Part shown: piece by piece, positions 9,036 through 16,657 of the stretch | Layout: each line of letters opens with the position of its first letter | How positions within the stretch are numbered: the first letter of the stretch is position 1 | Source: DATARH01 sp035648415 | Lineage (GTDB): Bacteria; Pseudomonadota; Alphaproteobacteria; ATCC43930; CGMCC-115725 | Direction: 5' to 3' | Assembly (NCBI GenBank): GCA_035648415.1 | Contig: DASRLO010000041.1 | Location: 52,503 to 116,502 of the forward strand | Length of the DNA: 64,000 nt | Program-made: the position numbers and the translations under genes | The notes under the pieces: model-generated | Database searches by the model: none | Seen by the model: the letters and a program-made list of their open reading frames with translations, nothing else | What the model was told of the DNA's origin: nothing

Positions 9036-9722
9036 ATGCTCCGCCAGATCATCGCTCCGCTGCATCCCGACGGCTGGAAATTCGTCGCGATCGGCGTCGT
9101 CGCCACCGTCATCCTCTATCTCCTGTGGCACCCGGCGGGGTGGCTGGCGCTGATCGTGACGCTGTGGGTCGCGTATTTCTTCCGCGACCCGTGGCGGGTG
9201 ACGCCGACCCGGTCCGGGCTTGTCGTCAGCCCGGCCGACGGCATCGTCGTCTCGCTCGCGCCGGCGCCGCCGCCGGTCGAGCTCGACATGGGCAGCGCGC
9301 CGGTGACGCGGATCGGCATCTTCCTCAACCTGTTCGACGTGCATGTCGCGCGCGCCCCGGCGGCGGGGACGGTCGCGGCGCGCGAATACACGCCCGGCCG
9401 CTTCGTCAATGCCAGCCTCGACAAGGCGAGCGAGCACAACGAGCGGCTGGCGCTGCGCCTCAGCCCGCTTGACGGCCCCGACATCGCCTGTGTGCTGATC
9501 GCCGGCCTCGTCGCCCGGCGCATCGTCTGTCCGCTGCTCGCCGGACAGCGCGTCGCCGCCGGCGAGCGCATCGGCATCATCCGGTTCGGCTCGCGCGCCG
9601 ACATCTACCTGCCGCCGCCCTACGTGCCGCTGGTCGTGCTCGGCCAGCGCATGATCGCCGGCGAGACCGTGCTGGCCGACCGCGACGCCACGGAAAGGCC
9701 GCGCGAAGGCTTCAGCCACTGA
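9036..9722 (+). CDS. psd: phosphatidylserine decarboxylase proenzyme, short form
   Basis: A 228-residue membrane-associated pyruvoyl enzyme converting phosphatidylserine to phosphatidylethanolamine. Seen: an N-terminal helix (about 14-44) and PWRVTP, SPADGIV (about 69-75), FLNLFDVHVARAP (about 94-106) and the self-cleavage site in IRFGSRADIYLP (about 188-199), where the Ser of Gly-Ser becomes the pyruvoyl group. The length suits the short alphaproteobacterial/archaeal-type Psd, lacking the long N-terminus of E. coli Psd. pssA follows by 28 bases, giving consecutive steps of one pathway. Confidence 0.96.
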   Translation: MLRQIIAPLHPDGWKFVAIGVVATVILYLLWHPAGWLALIVTLWVAYFFRDPWRVTPTRSGLVVSPADGIVVSLAPAPPPVELDMGSAPVTRIGIFLNLFDVHVARAPAAGTVAAREYTPGRFVNASLDKASEHNERLALRLSPLDGPDIACVLIAGLVARRIVCPLLAGQRVAAGERIGIIRFGSRADIYLPPPYVPLVVLGQRMIAGETVLADRDATERPREGFSH

Positions 9723-9749
9723 GCGCGGTTTTGATGTAAACTTGCCGCC

Positions 9750-10661
9750 ATGAGGAATATTCGCGACAAGATGCGGCAGCCACGGGTGCGCGTGCGCCGG
9801 CGGCCGATGCGAGGCATGCGGGTGCGCCGCATCCAGGAGCTGTCGGTCCAGCGCATGGTGCCGAATGTGCTGACCTTGCTGGCGCTGTGCGCCGGCATGA
9901 CCGCGATCCGCTTCGCGCTCACCGGCAATTTCCAGGCCGCGGTTTATGCGATCATCGCCGCCGGGGTGCTCGACGGGCTCGACGGCCGTGTCGCCCGCCT
10001 GTTGAAGGCGACCTCGCATTTCGGCGCCGAACTCGACAGCCTTTCGGATTTCGTCAGCTTCGGGGTGGCGCCGGCGGCGGTGATGTATCTGTGGACGATG
10101 TCGGGGCTGCACAGCCTCGGCTGGGCGATCGTCCTGTTCTACGCGGTATGCTGCGCGCTGCGCCTGGCGCGGTTCAACACCCAGCTATCCGCCGAGCCGG
10201 CGCCGCAGCCCGGCTATTTCACCGGCGTGCCGGCGCCGGGCGGGGCCGGCTTGGTGCTGATGCCGATGTACGCCAGCTTCGAATGGGGCGATTGGATCAC
10301 CCGCTCGCCCTATCTCGGCGCGGTGTGGATCGCCGGCATCGCCTTCCTGATGGTGAGCCGCATCCCGACCCTGTCGCTGAAGAAATTCCGCATTCCGCAG
10401 CATTACGTGGTGCCGACCCTGCTCGGCATCGGCTTGCTGGCGGCGTTCCTGACCACCGCGCCGTGGCCGACGCTGCTGCTGGTCGGGATGCTCTATCTCG
10501 GATCGATTCCGCCAACGGCGCGCGCCGCCGCGGCAGCGCGCCGCGGCGCCGCGGCGAAGAAGCCGGAACCCGTCGCCGAAGCTCCGGCGCTGATCGCCGC
10601 CCAGCCCCTCGCGGCGCCGCTCGGCGACGCCGCCGCGCCGGCCAACGAATGGCGCCATTGA
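9750..10661 (+). CDS. pssA: CDP-diacylglycerol-serine O-phosphatidyltransferase
   Basis: A 303-residue integral membrane enzyme making phosphatidylserine from CDP-diacylglycerol and serine, the substrate for the upstream psd. Seen: the CDP-alcohol phosphotransferase signature DGLDGRVARLLKATSHFG continuing to AELDSLSDFVSFG (about 74-102), holding all metal-binding Asp residues, and several hydrophobic helices. The first 35 residues are very basic (RVRVRRRPMRGMRVRR), so a start further in is possible; ATG 9750 keeps a normal spacing to psd. The C-terminal 50 residues are Ala/Pro-rich and probably disordered. Confidence 0.94.
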   Translation: MRNIRDKMRQPRVRVRRRPMRGMRVRRIQELSVQRMVPNVLTLLALCAGMTAIRFALTGNFQAAVYAIIAAGVLDGLDGRVARLLKATSHFGAELDSLSDFVSFGVAPAAVMYLWTMSGLHSLGWAIVLFYAVCCALRLARFNTQLSAEPAPQPGYFTGVPAPGGAGLVLMPMYASFEWGDWITRSPYLGAVWIAGIAFLMVSRIPTLSLKKFRIPQHYVVPTLLGIGLLAAFLTTAPWPTLLLVGMLYLGSIPPTARAAAAARRGAAAKKPEPVAEAPALIAAQPLAAPLGDAAAPANEWRH

Positions 10662-10716
10662 GGCGGGGCTTCCTTCCGACTTAAGCTGATGCGACGCGAC
10701 GGGTAAAGGCGACGCC

Positions 10717-11112
10717 ATGCTCAGCTTCGATCTCAAGGCCGAGGAGAAATTCGACCCCAAGCACCATGTCGAGAAAATCCTCGGCACCGCGGGCGAGGGC
10801 GACGTCACTGTCGCCTGCTGGGAGCCGGGGCAGGTCAGCCCCTACCATTGCCACCCGAACGCGGTCGAACTCTATTTCTGCTTCGAGGGCGGCGGCACGA
10901 TGCGCACCCCGGCCGAAACGGTCGAGGTGAAGCCCGGCTCGTTCGTCGTCCACCCGCGCGGCGAACTGCACGAATGGATCACCGGACCCGAGCGCACCCT
11001 GCTCTTCCGGGTGCGCTACGGCGAGGAATTCTCCGGCCGCACCAAGGAATGGCCGAGCAACCTCGACTGGCGGCCGCGGCCCCAGGACACCGAGTATTTC
11101 AGGGGGGGCTGA
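10717..11112 (+). CDS. cupin-domain protein
   Basis: A 131-residue single-domain cupin. Motif 1 is PYHCHPNAVELYFCFEGGG (about 46-64) with the usual His/His/Glu metal ligands, and motif 2 is KPGSFVVHPRGELHEW (about 77-92) with the last His. Such small cupins bind a divalent metal and may be dioxygenases, isomerases or sugar/signal binding proteins; nothing here picks one. It stands 55 bases after pssA and just before the putative toxin gene. Confidence 0.8.
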   Translation: MLSFDLKAEEKFDPKHHVEKILGTAGEGDVTVACWEPGQVSPYHCHPNAVELYFCFEGGGTMRTPAETVEVKPGSFVVHPRGELHEWITGPERTLLFRVRYGEEFSGRTKEWPSNLDWRPRPQDTEYFRGG

Positions 11113-11128
11113 GCCATGCTCGTTCGCC

Positions 11129-11410
11129 ATGACCGGAATAATCATCGATGAAGAGCGGGCCGGGCATATATTTAGGGACGCAGACGGTCACTTGCGGGAA
11201 GACACGCCAGAAAATCGCCGAATCCTGATAGCGACCGCCAGCCGGCCGGCGAATTTTCTCGGGGCGGATCGGTTCGGGAATGGCTGGTTCGCCGGCAGAC
11301 GCGCCGACGGGACGCAGATCTGGGTGCAAGTGCGGGAAGGCAGAATAACGAATGGCGGGGTCAATGTGATTCCGCGCGATTTCAGTTTCGCTGCATCGAG
11401 TGCGATATGA
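11129..11410 (+). CDS. small protein resembling a polymorphic-toxin C-terminal domain (putative toxin)
   Basis: A 93-residue protein without signal peptide or membrane helix. Its central block, GHLREDTPENRRILI then GADRFGNGWFAGRRADGTQ and IWVQVREGRITNGGVN, reads like the short RNase-type tip domains at the ends of polymorphic toxins, here standing alone; this is my recollection of such tips and is not proven. It overlaps the next small ORF by ATGA, like a toxin followed by its immunity gene. Base composition is visibly lower in G+C than neighbouring genes, which fits transfer. The ribosome-binding site is weak. It could also be an unrelated hypothetical protein. Confidence 0.55.
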   Translation: MTGIIIDEERAGHIFRDADGHLREDTPENRRILIATASRPANFLGADRFGNGWFAGRRADGTQIWVQVREGRITNGGVNVIPRDFSFAASSAI

Positions 11411-11643
11411 AACATCAGCGATTGTCACCGGAGCAGGCGTTCGCCGCCATGGCAATGTTTCTGGACGGGTACCACGCCCGAACCGGCGGCCGCGGCAATC
11501 TCGGCGCCTTGCTGGGTGATCTCGAAGTCAATAAGCGAGACGGCTTAACCGTTGACCCTGCCGCATGGACCGATTGGCTGACCGCCGTCGAGGAGGTTCT
11601 CGCGCGGGATCGGAATAAGCAGTTGGTTACGGCGCGACGATAG
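11407..11643 (+). CDS. small protein, putative immunity partner
   Basis: A 78-residue, mainly helical soluble protein (LSPEQAFAAMAMFLDGYHAR near the N-terminus, then GNLGALLGDLEVNKRDG and DPAAWTDWLTAVEEVLARDR). The start ATG overlaps the stop of the putative toxin gene as ATGA, so the two are translated together. The pattern FLxxYxxRTGxxGxLGxLL...DPAAWxDWLxAVExVL resembles proteins I remember next to contact-dependent or polymorphic toxins, so an immunity role is proposed. This assignment is inference. Confidence 0.5.
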   Translation: MKHQRLSPEQAFAAMAMFLDGYHARTGGRGNLGALLGDLEVNKRDGLTVDPAAWTDWLTAVEEVLARDRNKQLVTARR

Positions 11644-11660
11644 CTAGCTTCACCGAGCGC

Positions 11661-11731
11661 CAACCACCTCATGCTCAACCCGGTCTCGAACCATGTCGAT
11701 CAGGTTGACGCGCTGGCGGAGGTGGTTGGCC
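11661..11731. repeat. 12-base inverted repeat between putative immunity gene and methyltransferase
   Basis: GCCAACCACCTC near 11659-11670 is matched by its exact reverse complement GAGGTGGTTGGC about 60 bases downstream, just before the methyltransferase ribosome-binding site. The pairing would put the AGGAGG site next to a hairpin. It could be a boundary mark of the low-GC insert or a translational control element. Confidence 0.5.
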
Positions 11732-11748
11732 TGAAATAGGAGGTGGCT

Positions 11749-12477
11749 ATGCCGTCGACCGACATCGTCAAGCAGCAGGTCGCGGCGCATTGGGGCCGGC
11801 GCGCGGCACATTTCGACGAAGATTTCGGCCACAGCATCCGCACCGCCGAAGAGCGCGTGGCGTGGGACCGGGTGTTCGCGCTGGCCGTGGGCGGGCGCGA
11901 GGGACTGGCCGCGCTCGATGTCGGCTGCGGCACCGGGTTCCTCAGCCTCGAACTGTCCCGGCGCGGCCATCGGGCCACCGGCATCGATTTCGCGCCGGCG
12001 ATGCTGGCGCTGGCGAAGGAGAAGGCGGCTTCGGCCGGCGCGAACGTGCACTTCCAAGAAGCGGACGCCGAGGCATTGCCGTACGCCGCCGCGAGTTTCG
12101 ATCTGGTGATCACCCGGCATGTGCTGTGGACCTTGCCGCATCCGGAGCCGGCGATCGACGAGTGGATCCGCGTGCTGCGGCCCGGCGGCCGGCTCGCCGT
12201 CATTGACGGGCACTCGCTGATCGCGCCCGGCGAGGAGCAGACCTACAGCGCCCGGCGCAGCGCCGAATACGCGCCGATCGGCGACCGGCTGCCGTTTCTG
12301 ATGGGCAGGCCGCAGGAGGAGATCGAGGCGCTGTTCCGCGCCCACGGGCTGGTCGAGGTCGGCGGCGATCCGCTCGCCGATGTGATCATCGCGCAGAACA
12401 ACCGCGCCGCCGCCGACGGCGAGGAATTGCGCCCGCGCCGCCGTTACGTGGTGTGGGGCGACGTGCCGTTGGCCTGA
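11749..12477 (+). CDS. class I SAM-dependent methyltransferase (UbiE-like)
   Basis: A 242-residue cytoplasmic methyltransferase. Seen: SAM motif I in LDVGCGTGFLSLELSRRG (about 58-75), the acidic end of strand 2 in ATGIDFAPAML, motif II around FQEADAEALPYAAASFD and post-motif LRPGGRLAVIDG. The fold is the methyltransferase_11 group, which includes quinone, sterol and phospholipid methylases; the substrate is unknown. The start ATG 11749 is five bases after a perfect AGGAGG (11738-11743). The nearby psd/pssA could suggest a lipid substrate but this is weak. Confidence 0.85.
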   Translation: MPSTDIVKQQVAAHWGRRAAHFDEDFGHSIRTAEERVAWDRVFALAVGGREGLAALDVGCGTGFLSLELSRRGHRATGIDFAPAMLALAKEKAASAGANVHFQEADAEALPYAAASFDLVITRHVLWTLPHPEPAIDEWIRVLRPGGRLAVIDGHSLIAPGEEQTYSARRSAEYAPIGDRLPFLMGRPQEEIEALFRAHGLVEVGGDPLADVIIAQNNRAAADGEELRPRRRYVVWGDVPLA

Positions 12478-12485
12478 CCTCGAAC

Positions 12486-13115
12486 ATGGCTTCGGTCGCG
12501 GAACTCGAAGCTTTCGTCGCCGCGCGGCGGCGGGCCCTCGGGCCGGCGCATGCCGATACGCTGACCGCAATGCTCGACCTCGCCGAGGCGTTGTGGGCCG
12601 CTGGCCGGTTCAGCCGGGCGCGGCCGCTCGAGGAAGCGGTGGTCGCGGGACGCCGCGCGCTGTTCGGCGACGCGCATCCCGAGACGCTGAAGGCGCTCGG
12701 CAAGCTGGCGGTGACGGTGGGGCAGCAGGGCGACCTTGCCGGCGCGCGGCGTCTCCAGGAGCAAGTCGTCGCCGGCCTGCGCGCGCTGTTCGGCGACGAA
12801 AGCCGCGACACGCTGCGCGCGGTCAACAACCTCGCCGGCACGGTGGCGGCGCTTGGCGAAGCGGAAGAAGCCGGCGCGATGCTCGACGGCGCGATCGCGA
12901 CGCTCACCCGCCTCTTCGGCGCGGAAGACGGTGACACGTTGACCGCGATGGGCAACTTCGCCGCGCTGCTGTGGCAATATGGCGAGCGCGAGGATGGCTT
13001 CGCCTTGCAGGAGGAGGTCGCCGCCGCGCTCCGCCGCACGCGGGGCGCCGACGATCCCGCGTCACGCAACGCTCAGGCGGTGCTCGACCTGATGCTCCGC
13101 GACATGGGTTTTTAG
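12486..13115 (+). CDS. tetratricopeptide repeat protein (kinesin-light-chain type)
   Basis: A 209-residue all-helical protein made of about four 42-residue repeats, each with a phrase like RALFGDAHPETLKALGKLA or RALFGDESRDTLRAVNNLA, the TPR_10/TPR_12 pattern. It has no signal peptide and is presumably a cytoplasmic protein-binding scaffold. It starts 9 bases after the methyltransferase stop, so they are probably co-transcribed. The partner protein is unknown. Confidence 0.8.
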   Translation: MASVAELEAFVAARRRALGPAHADTLTAMLDLAEALWAAGRFSRARPLEEAVVAGRRALFGDAHPETLKALGKLAVTVGQQGDLAGARRLQEQVVAGLRALFGDESRDTLRAVNNLAGTVAALGEAEEAGAMLDGAIATLTRLFGAEDGDTLTAMGNFAALLWQYGEREDGFALQEEVAAALRRTRGADDPASRNAQAVLDLMLRDMGF

Positions 13116-13184
13116 CGGCGCCGTCGCCAACCCGGCGAGGCCGGGATCGTGGATCGCGGTCTTTTGCGACGTGACGAGCTGACC

Positions 13185-15224
13185 TTACCCGATGGGAGCG
13201 GTGGCCGCCTCCAGCCAGACTGTGGTCTCGGCATCGACCAGCGGACCGAGCGTCTCCCGCACTTTGGCGTGGTAGGCGTCGAGCCAGGCGGCCTCGTCGC
13301 GGTCGAGCAGGTCGCGCGCGACCAGATTGCGGTCGATCGGGGCCAGGGTGATGGTCTCGAAGCAGAACAGCTCGCGCGAATCGTCGCCCTTTGGCCGTCC
13401 GTCGGCCGGCTGCACCACGATCAAATTCTCGATGCGGATGCCGTAGGCGCCGGTCTTGTAGTAGCCGGGTTCGTTCGAGACGATCATCCCCGGCAGCAGC
13501 GGCTGCGCATTCGGCGCCTTCGAGATGCGCTGCGGCCCTTCATGCACCGAGAGGTAGCTGCCGACGCCGTGCCCGGTGCCGTGGTCGTAATCGAGCCCGA
13601 CCTCCCAGAGCGCGCGGCGCGCGAAGCCGTCGAGCTGGGCGCCGGTGGTGCCCTTCGGGAACCGCGCCGTCGCCAGCGCGATGTGGCCCTTGAGCACGCG
13701 GGTGAAGTTCTCGCGCATCTCGCCGGAAGGCTCGCCGATTGCGATGGTGCGGGTGATGTCGGTGGTGCCGTCGAGGTATTGCGCGCCCGAATCGAGCAAA
13801 TAGAGGGTGCCGGGCTCCAGCGTCTTCTCGGTCTGCGGGCTGGCGCGGTAGTGCACGATCGCGCCGTTCGACCCGGCCCCCGAGATCGTCGGAAAGCTGA
13901 GATCGCGGAAATATTTACCCTCCTTGCGGAAGGCTTCGAGCCGGTCGCTGGCGGCGATCTCCTTGAGGCCGCCTTTCGCCGCCTCGCGCGCGAGCCAGGC
14001 GAGGAAGCGGGTGACCGCGGCGCCGTCGCGGCGATGCGCCTCGCGGGTGCCGGCGAGCTCGACCTCATTCTTGCAGGCCTTCGGCAGCATGCACGGGTCG
14101 GCGGCGCGGTGGATTTGCGCGCCCGCCGCCGCGAGCCGGTCGAAGACCCACGAGGCGCCGGTCGCCGGATCGACTTGCACCCGGCCCTCCGTGGCGAGCG
14201 CGTCGAGCGCGGCGCCGAGCCGTTCCGGCGCTTCGATCGTCACCGCGTTGCCGAGATGGCGGTCGAGGCCGGGGGTCAGTTTGCGGCGGTCGATGAAGAG
14301 CGTGACCGCGCCGTCCGCCATTAGAATCGCGAACGACAGCGGCAGCGGCGTGTGCGGCACGTCGCCGCCGCGGATGTTGAGGAGCCAGGCGATCGATTCG
14401 GGCATGGTCAATACCGTCGACGCGGCGCCGTTGTCGGTGAGCGCCGTGCCGATCCGGGCGCGCTTGGCGGCGGCGCTCTCGCCGGCGAAGCCGTCGGGCT
14501 GGGCGAAGACCGGCGCCAGCGGCGCCGCCGGCCGCCCGGCCCAGATCGCGTCGAGCGGGTTTTTGGCCACCGCGCGCAAGGTCGCGCCGGCGCGCTCGAC
14601 CCCGGCGCGCAACCGCTCGACCTCCTGCGGCGTGTGCAGCCATGGGTCGTAGCCGACGACGTCGCCCTTGCCGGCCCCGCCCGCCAGCCAGCTCGCGGGC
14701 GGCTCGTCGATCAGATGGTGGATTTCGAAGGCTTGTGTGTCGACCTGTGCGGCGGCCTGCAGGGTGTAACGGCCGTCGACAAAGATCGCCGCGCTATCCT
14801 TCAGCACGACGGCCATCCCGGCCGAGCCAGTGAAGCCGGTGAGCCAGGCGAGGCGCTGGCCGCGGAGCGGCACGTATTCGCCCTGATGCTCGTCGGCGCG
14901 CGGCACGACAAACCCGGCGAGCCCGTCCGCCGTCAGTCTGTCGCGCAACAGCCTCAGCCGCCGGTCGCGCGGCAAGCGGGTGAAATCCTCGGGTTGCACG
15001 CCGTCGTGGTGCGAGGCCGCCAGCGCCGCCTTCAACGCATCGAGCGCCGCGGCCAGCGCCGGCGGCGTCGGCTCGGCGACCAGCGCATGCCAGCTCGCGC
15101 CAATCTCGGGGGGCGCCGCGAGCACACCGGCGATCAGCGCCTCGACCGCCGCGACGCCGAGCGCCGATCCCGCCTCCTTGAGGGCATTTGCCAGCCGCGT
15201 CCGCTCCGGCGTCGCCACGTTCAT
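13185..15224 (-). CDS. Xaa-Pro aminopeptidase (M24B) with N-terminal extension
   Basis: A 679-residue aminopeptidase P family enzyme, removing N-terminal residues before proline. The catalytic domain shows all five metal ligands: Asp residues in DSGAQYLDGTTDITRT (about 478-493), His in HGTGHGVGSYLSVHEG (about 551-566), Glu in SNEPGYYKTG and Glu in IRIENL. The two creatinase-like N-domains start near residue 90 with DGLAGFVVPRADEHQGEYVP. The first about 85 residues are an extra Ala-rich helical region that typical family members lack. Start chosen at ATG 15224 because AGGAGA precedes it by eight bases. It is divergent from the DUF1127 gene. Confidence 0.92.
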   Translation of the reverse strand: MNVATPERTRLANALKEAGSALGVAAVEALIAGVLAAPPEIGASWHALVAEPTPPALAAALDALKAALAASHHDGVQPEDFTRLPRDRRLRLLRDRLTADGLAGFVVPRADEHQGEYVPLRGQRLAWLTGFTGSAGMAVVLKDSAAIFVDGRYTLQAAAQVDTQAFEIHHLIDEPPASWLAGGAGKGDVVGYDPWLHTPQEVERLRAGVERAGATLRAVAKNPLDAIWAGRPAAPLAPVFAQPDGFAGESAAAKRARIGTALTDNGAASTVLTMPESIAWLLNIRGGDVPHTPLPLSFAILMADGAVTLFIDRRKLTPGLDRHLGNAVTIEAPERLGAALDALATEGRVQVDPATGASWVFDRLAAAGAQIHRAADPCMLPKACKNEVELAGTREAHRRDGAAVTRFLAWLAREAAKGGLKEIAASDRLEAFRKEGKYFRDLSFPTISGAGSNGAIVHYRASPQTEKTLEPGTLYLLDSGAQYLDGTTDITRTIAIGEPSGEMRENFTRVLKGHIALATARFPKGTTGAQLDGFARRALWEVGLDYDHGTGHGVGSYLSVHEGPQRISKAPNAQPLLPGMIVSNEPGYYKTGAYGIRIENLIVVQPADGRPKGDDSRELFCFETITLAPIDRNLVARDLLDRDEAAWLDAYHAKVRETLGPLVDAETTVWLEAATAPIG

Positions 15225-15336
15225 CGCCCGTTCTCCTGCCCAACCCCGCATAGATTAAACCATTCTCGCCCGGCCGCGCGCCGCCGACAACCAACCGGTT
15301 GCGCACGCTGCGACGCGATAGTTCGCGCCGATATCA

Positions 15337-15351
15337 GTCAGCTTAGCTGAC
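15337..15351. promoter_or_regulatory. candidate operator palindrome in the divergent aminopeptidase/DUF1127 region
   Basis: GTCAGC-TTA-GCTGAC is a perfect 6+6 inverted repeat with a three-base centre. It sits between two divergent starts (15224 minus and 15443 plus), where a regulator could act on both. No regulator gene is adjacent, so the assignment rests on symmetry and position only. Confidence 0.3.
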
Positions 15352-15372
15352 ATTATGCATGGCTGATTTGCG

Positions 15373-15406
15373 TGGCAACGGTTGACCTCCCGCTTTTTCG
15401 TTGCCA
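15373..15406 (+). promoter_or_regulatory. hairpin in the DUF1127 5' region
   Basis: TGGCAACG (15373-15380) pairs perfectly with CGTTGCCA (15399-15406) across an 18-base loop, ending 36 bases before the DUF1127 start. If transcribed it would form a leader hairpin; if not, it may be a protein-binding site. No clear sigma-70 -10 box could be placed beside the TTGACC at 15382. Confidence 0.3.
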
Positions 15407-15442
15407 TTTGTGCGTCGCACCATTGGGTGAGAGGTAAGCAAC

Positions 15443-15703
15443 ATGTTCATCGTCAATCTCATCGCCGCTGCCGGTCACGCGCTGTCCGATTGGCGCCACA
15501 GGCAGCAGGCCTACGCCGAGCTGATGGCGCTTGACGACCGGTCGCTCGCCGATATCGGCATCCGCCGCTCCGAGATCCCGGCGATCGTCGAGGGCTATCA
15601 CGAGGCGTCCGGGAATTCGCGGGACCGCGAATTCGCTCCCGCCTTCACCACGCGCAAGCTGGCCGGCGGCCATACCTGGTTCCCGTGGTTTCCGCCGCTC
15701 TAA
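15443..15703 (+). CDS. DUF1127 domain protein
   Basis: An 86-residue small protein. The DUF1127 core is WRHRQQAYAELMALDDRSLA followed by DIGIRRSEI (about 17-45), the usual Arg-rich amphipathic helix pattern. Relatives are often stress- or phosphate-regulated, and some bind RNA; which applies here is unknown. The C-terminal half is longer than in the shortest family members. Upstream lie two inverted repeats, and a hairpin with modest T content follows, so it is probably a single-gene transcript. The ribosome-binding site is GAGAGG, close to ATG. Confidence 0.85.
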   Translation: MFIVNLIAAAGHALSDWRHRQQAYAELMALDDRSLADIGIRRSEIPAIVEGYHEASGNSRDREFAPAFTTRKLAGGHTWFPWFPPL

Positions 15704-15725
15704 CAGCGCTGCCAACGATTGCGCG

Positions 15726-15751
15726 GCGGCCCGCTCCTTTCGGGGGGCCGC
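15726..15751 (+). terminator. probable terminator after DUF1127
   Basis: GCGGCCC (15726-15732) and GGGCCGC (15745-15751) form a seven-pair GC stem with a 12-base loop, followed by TTCATTT rather than a strong T run. Its position 23 bases after the stop codon, between convergent genes, supports a terminator role. Confidence 0.5.
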
Positions 15752-15797
15752 TTCATTTGCGCAGGGGCTTGATGCGCAGGGGCTTCATTTGCGCAGG
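15751..15797. repeat. 15-base direct repeat duplicating the 3' end of prmA
   Basis: CTTCATTTGCGCAGG occurs at 15751-15765 and again at 15783-15797. The second copy contains the prmA stop and last codons (minus strand); the first is a spare copy 32 bases downstream. It looks like a small local duplication. Confidence 0.7.
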
Positions 15798-16654
15798 ACG
15801 AGGATCGACCAGCCGTCGATCACGATGCGGAAATCGAGCGCGAGGCGCTGCGTCCGATAAGCGGCGAGCACCCCGGCTTCCTGGCGCCGCAGCAATCCCG
15901 AGAGAATGACCGTGCCGCGCGGCGCGGCGCGGCGCGCCAGATCGCGCGCCATCAGCATCAACGGCCGGGCGAGGATGTTGGCGAAGATCAGATCGTAGCT
16001 GTGGCTCCGCCCGGCGCCGGCGGCGCAATCGACCCGCACCGATCGGCCGACGCCGTTACGGCGCGCGTGATGCCGCGCGACCCGAACGGCCACGGAGTCG
16101 AGGTCGCTCGCCGCGATGTTGCAGTGCAATCGTTTGGCCGCGGCGATGGCGAGGATGCCGCTGCCGGCGCCGATGTCGCGCACGCGGCGGAAGCGGCGCC
16201 GCCGCGCCAGACGATCGAGAGCGATGAGGCAGCCGCGGGTCGAGGGATGCTCGCCGGTGCCGAAGGCGGCCGCGGCGTCGATCTCGACCGCGATCGCGCC
16301 CGCCGGCGGCTGCTCCCGCCAATGCGAGCCGTGGACGAAGAACCGGCCGATGCGCTGCGGCGGGAAAGCGCGGCGGTTTTCGGCGAGCCAGTCGCGCTCG
16401 GGGATTTGCTCTTCGCCAGATTCGATGACCGCGCCGCCGGACGCCGCGGCGGCCAAGTCGAGCCGTACGCCTAGCCTCGCATCCAGGATCGGGACCGACG
16501 CGTAGGCTTCGACCAGCCATTCCGCGGGCCGGGCGCCGCCGCCTTCGCGGGTCTCGAACGCCGCGACGCCGCCGGTCAATTCATCAAATACCTCGGAGAC
16601 CGCGCCCGCTGCTTCTGCGCCCTCGACCCGCGCCGCGACCCGCCACAGCGCCAT
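15785..16654 (-). CDS. prmA: ribosomal protein L11 methyltransferase
   Basis: A 289-residue enzyme that trimethylates ribosomal protein L11 using SAM. Seen: the PrmA-specific FGTGEHPSTRGCL (about 131-143), the SAM motif DIGAGSGILAIAAAKR, and LIFANILARPLMLMA with the NxxxxPL pattern of amine methylases. The N-terminal substrate-recognition domain is present. The ATG lies three bases after the uvrD stop, so the two are co-transcribed; I know this uvrD-prmA order from other Alphaproteobacteria. Confidence 0.93.
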   Translation of the reverse strand: MALWRVAARVEGAEAAGAVSEVFDELTGGVAAFETREGGGARPAEWLVEAYASVPILDARLGVRLDLAAAASGGAVIESGEEQIPERDWLAENRRAFPPQRIGRFFVHGSHWREQPPAGAIAVEIDAAAAFGTGEHPSTRGCLIALDRLARRRRFRRVRDIGAGSGILAIAAAKRLHCNIAASDLDSVAVRVARHHARRNGVGRSVRVDCAAGAGRSHSYDLIFANILARPLMLMARDLARRAAPRGTVILSGLLRRQEAGVLAAYRTQRLALDFRIVIDGWSILVLRK

Positions 16655-16657
16655 CGT

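Noticed and set aside
13149..15350. Long plus-strand frames opposite the aminopeptidase P gene
   Set aside because: No motifs and biased composition; the metal-ligand motifs lie on the minus strand.
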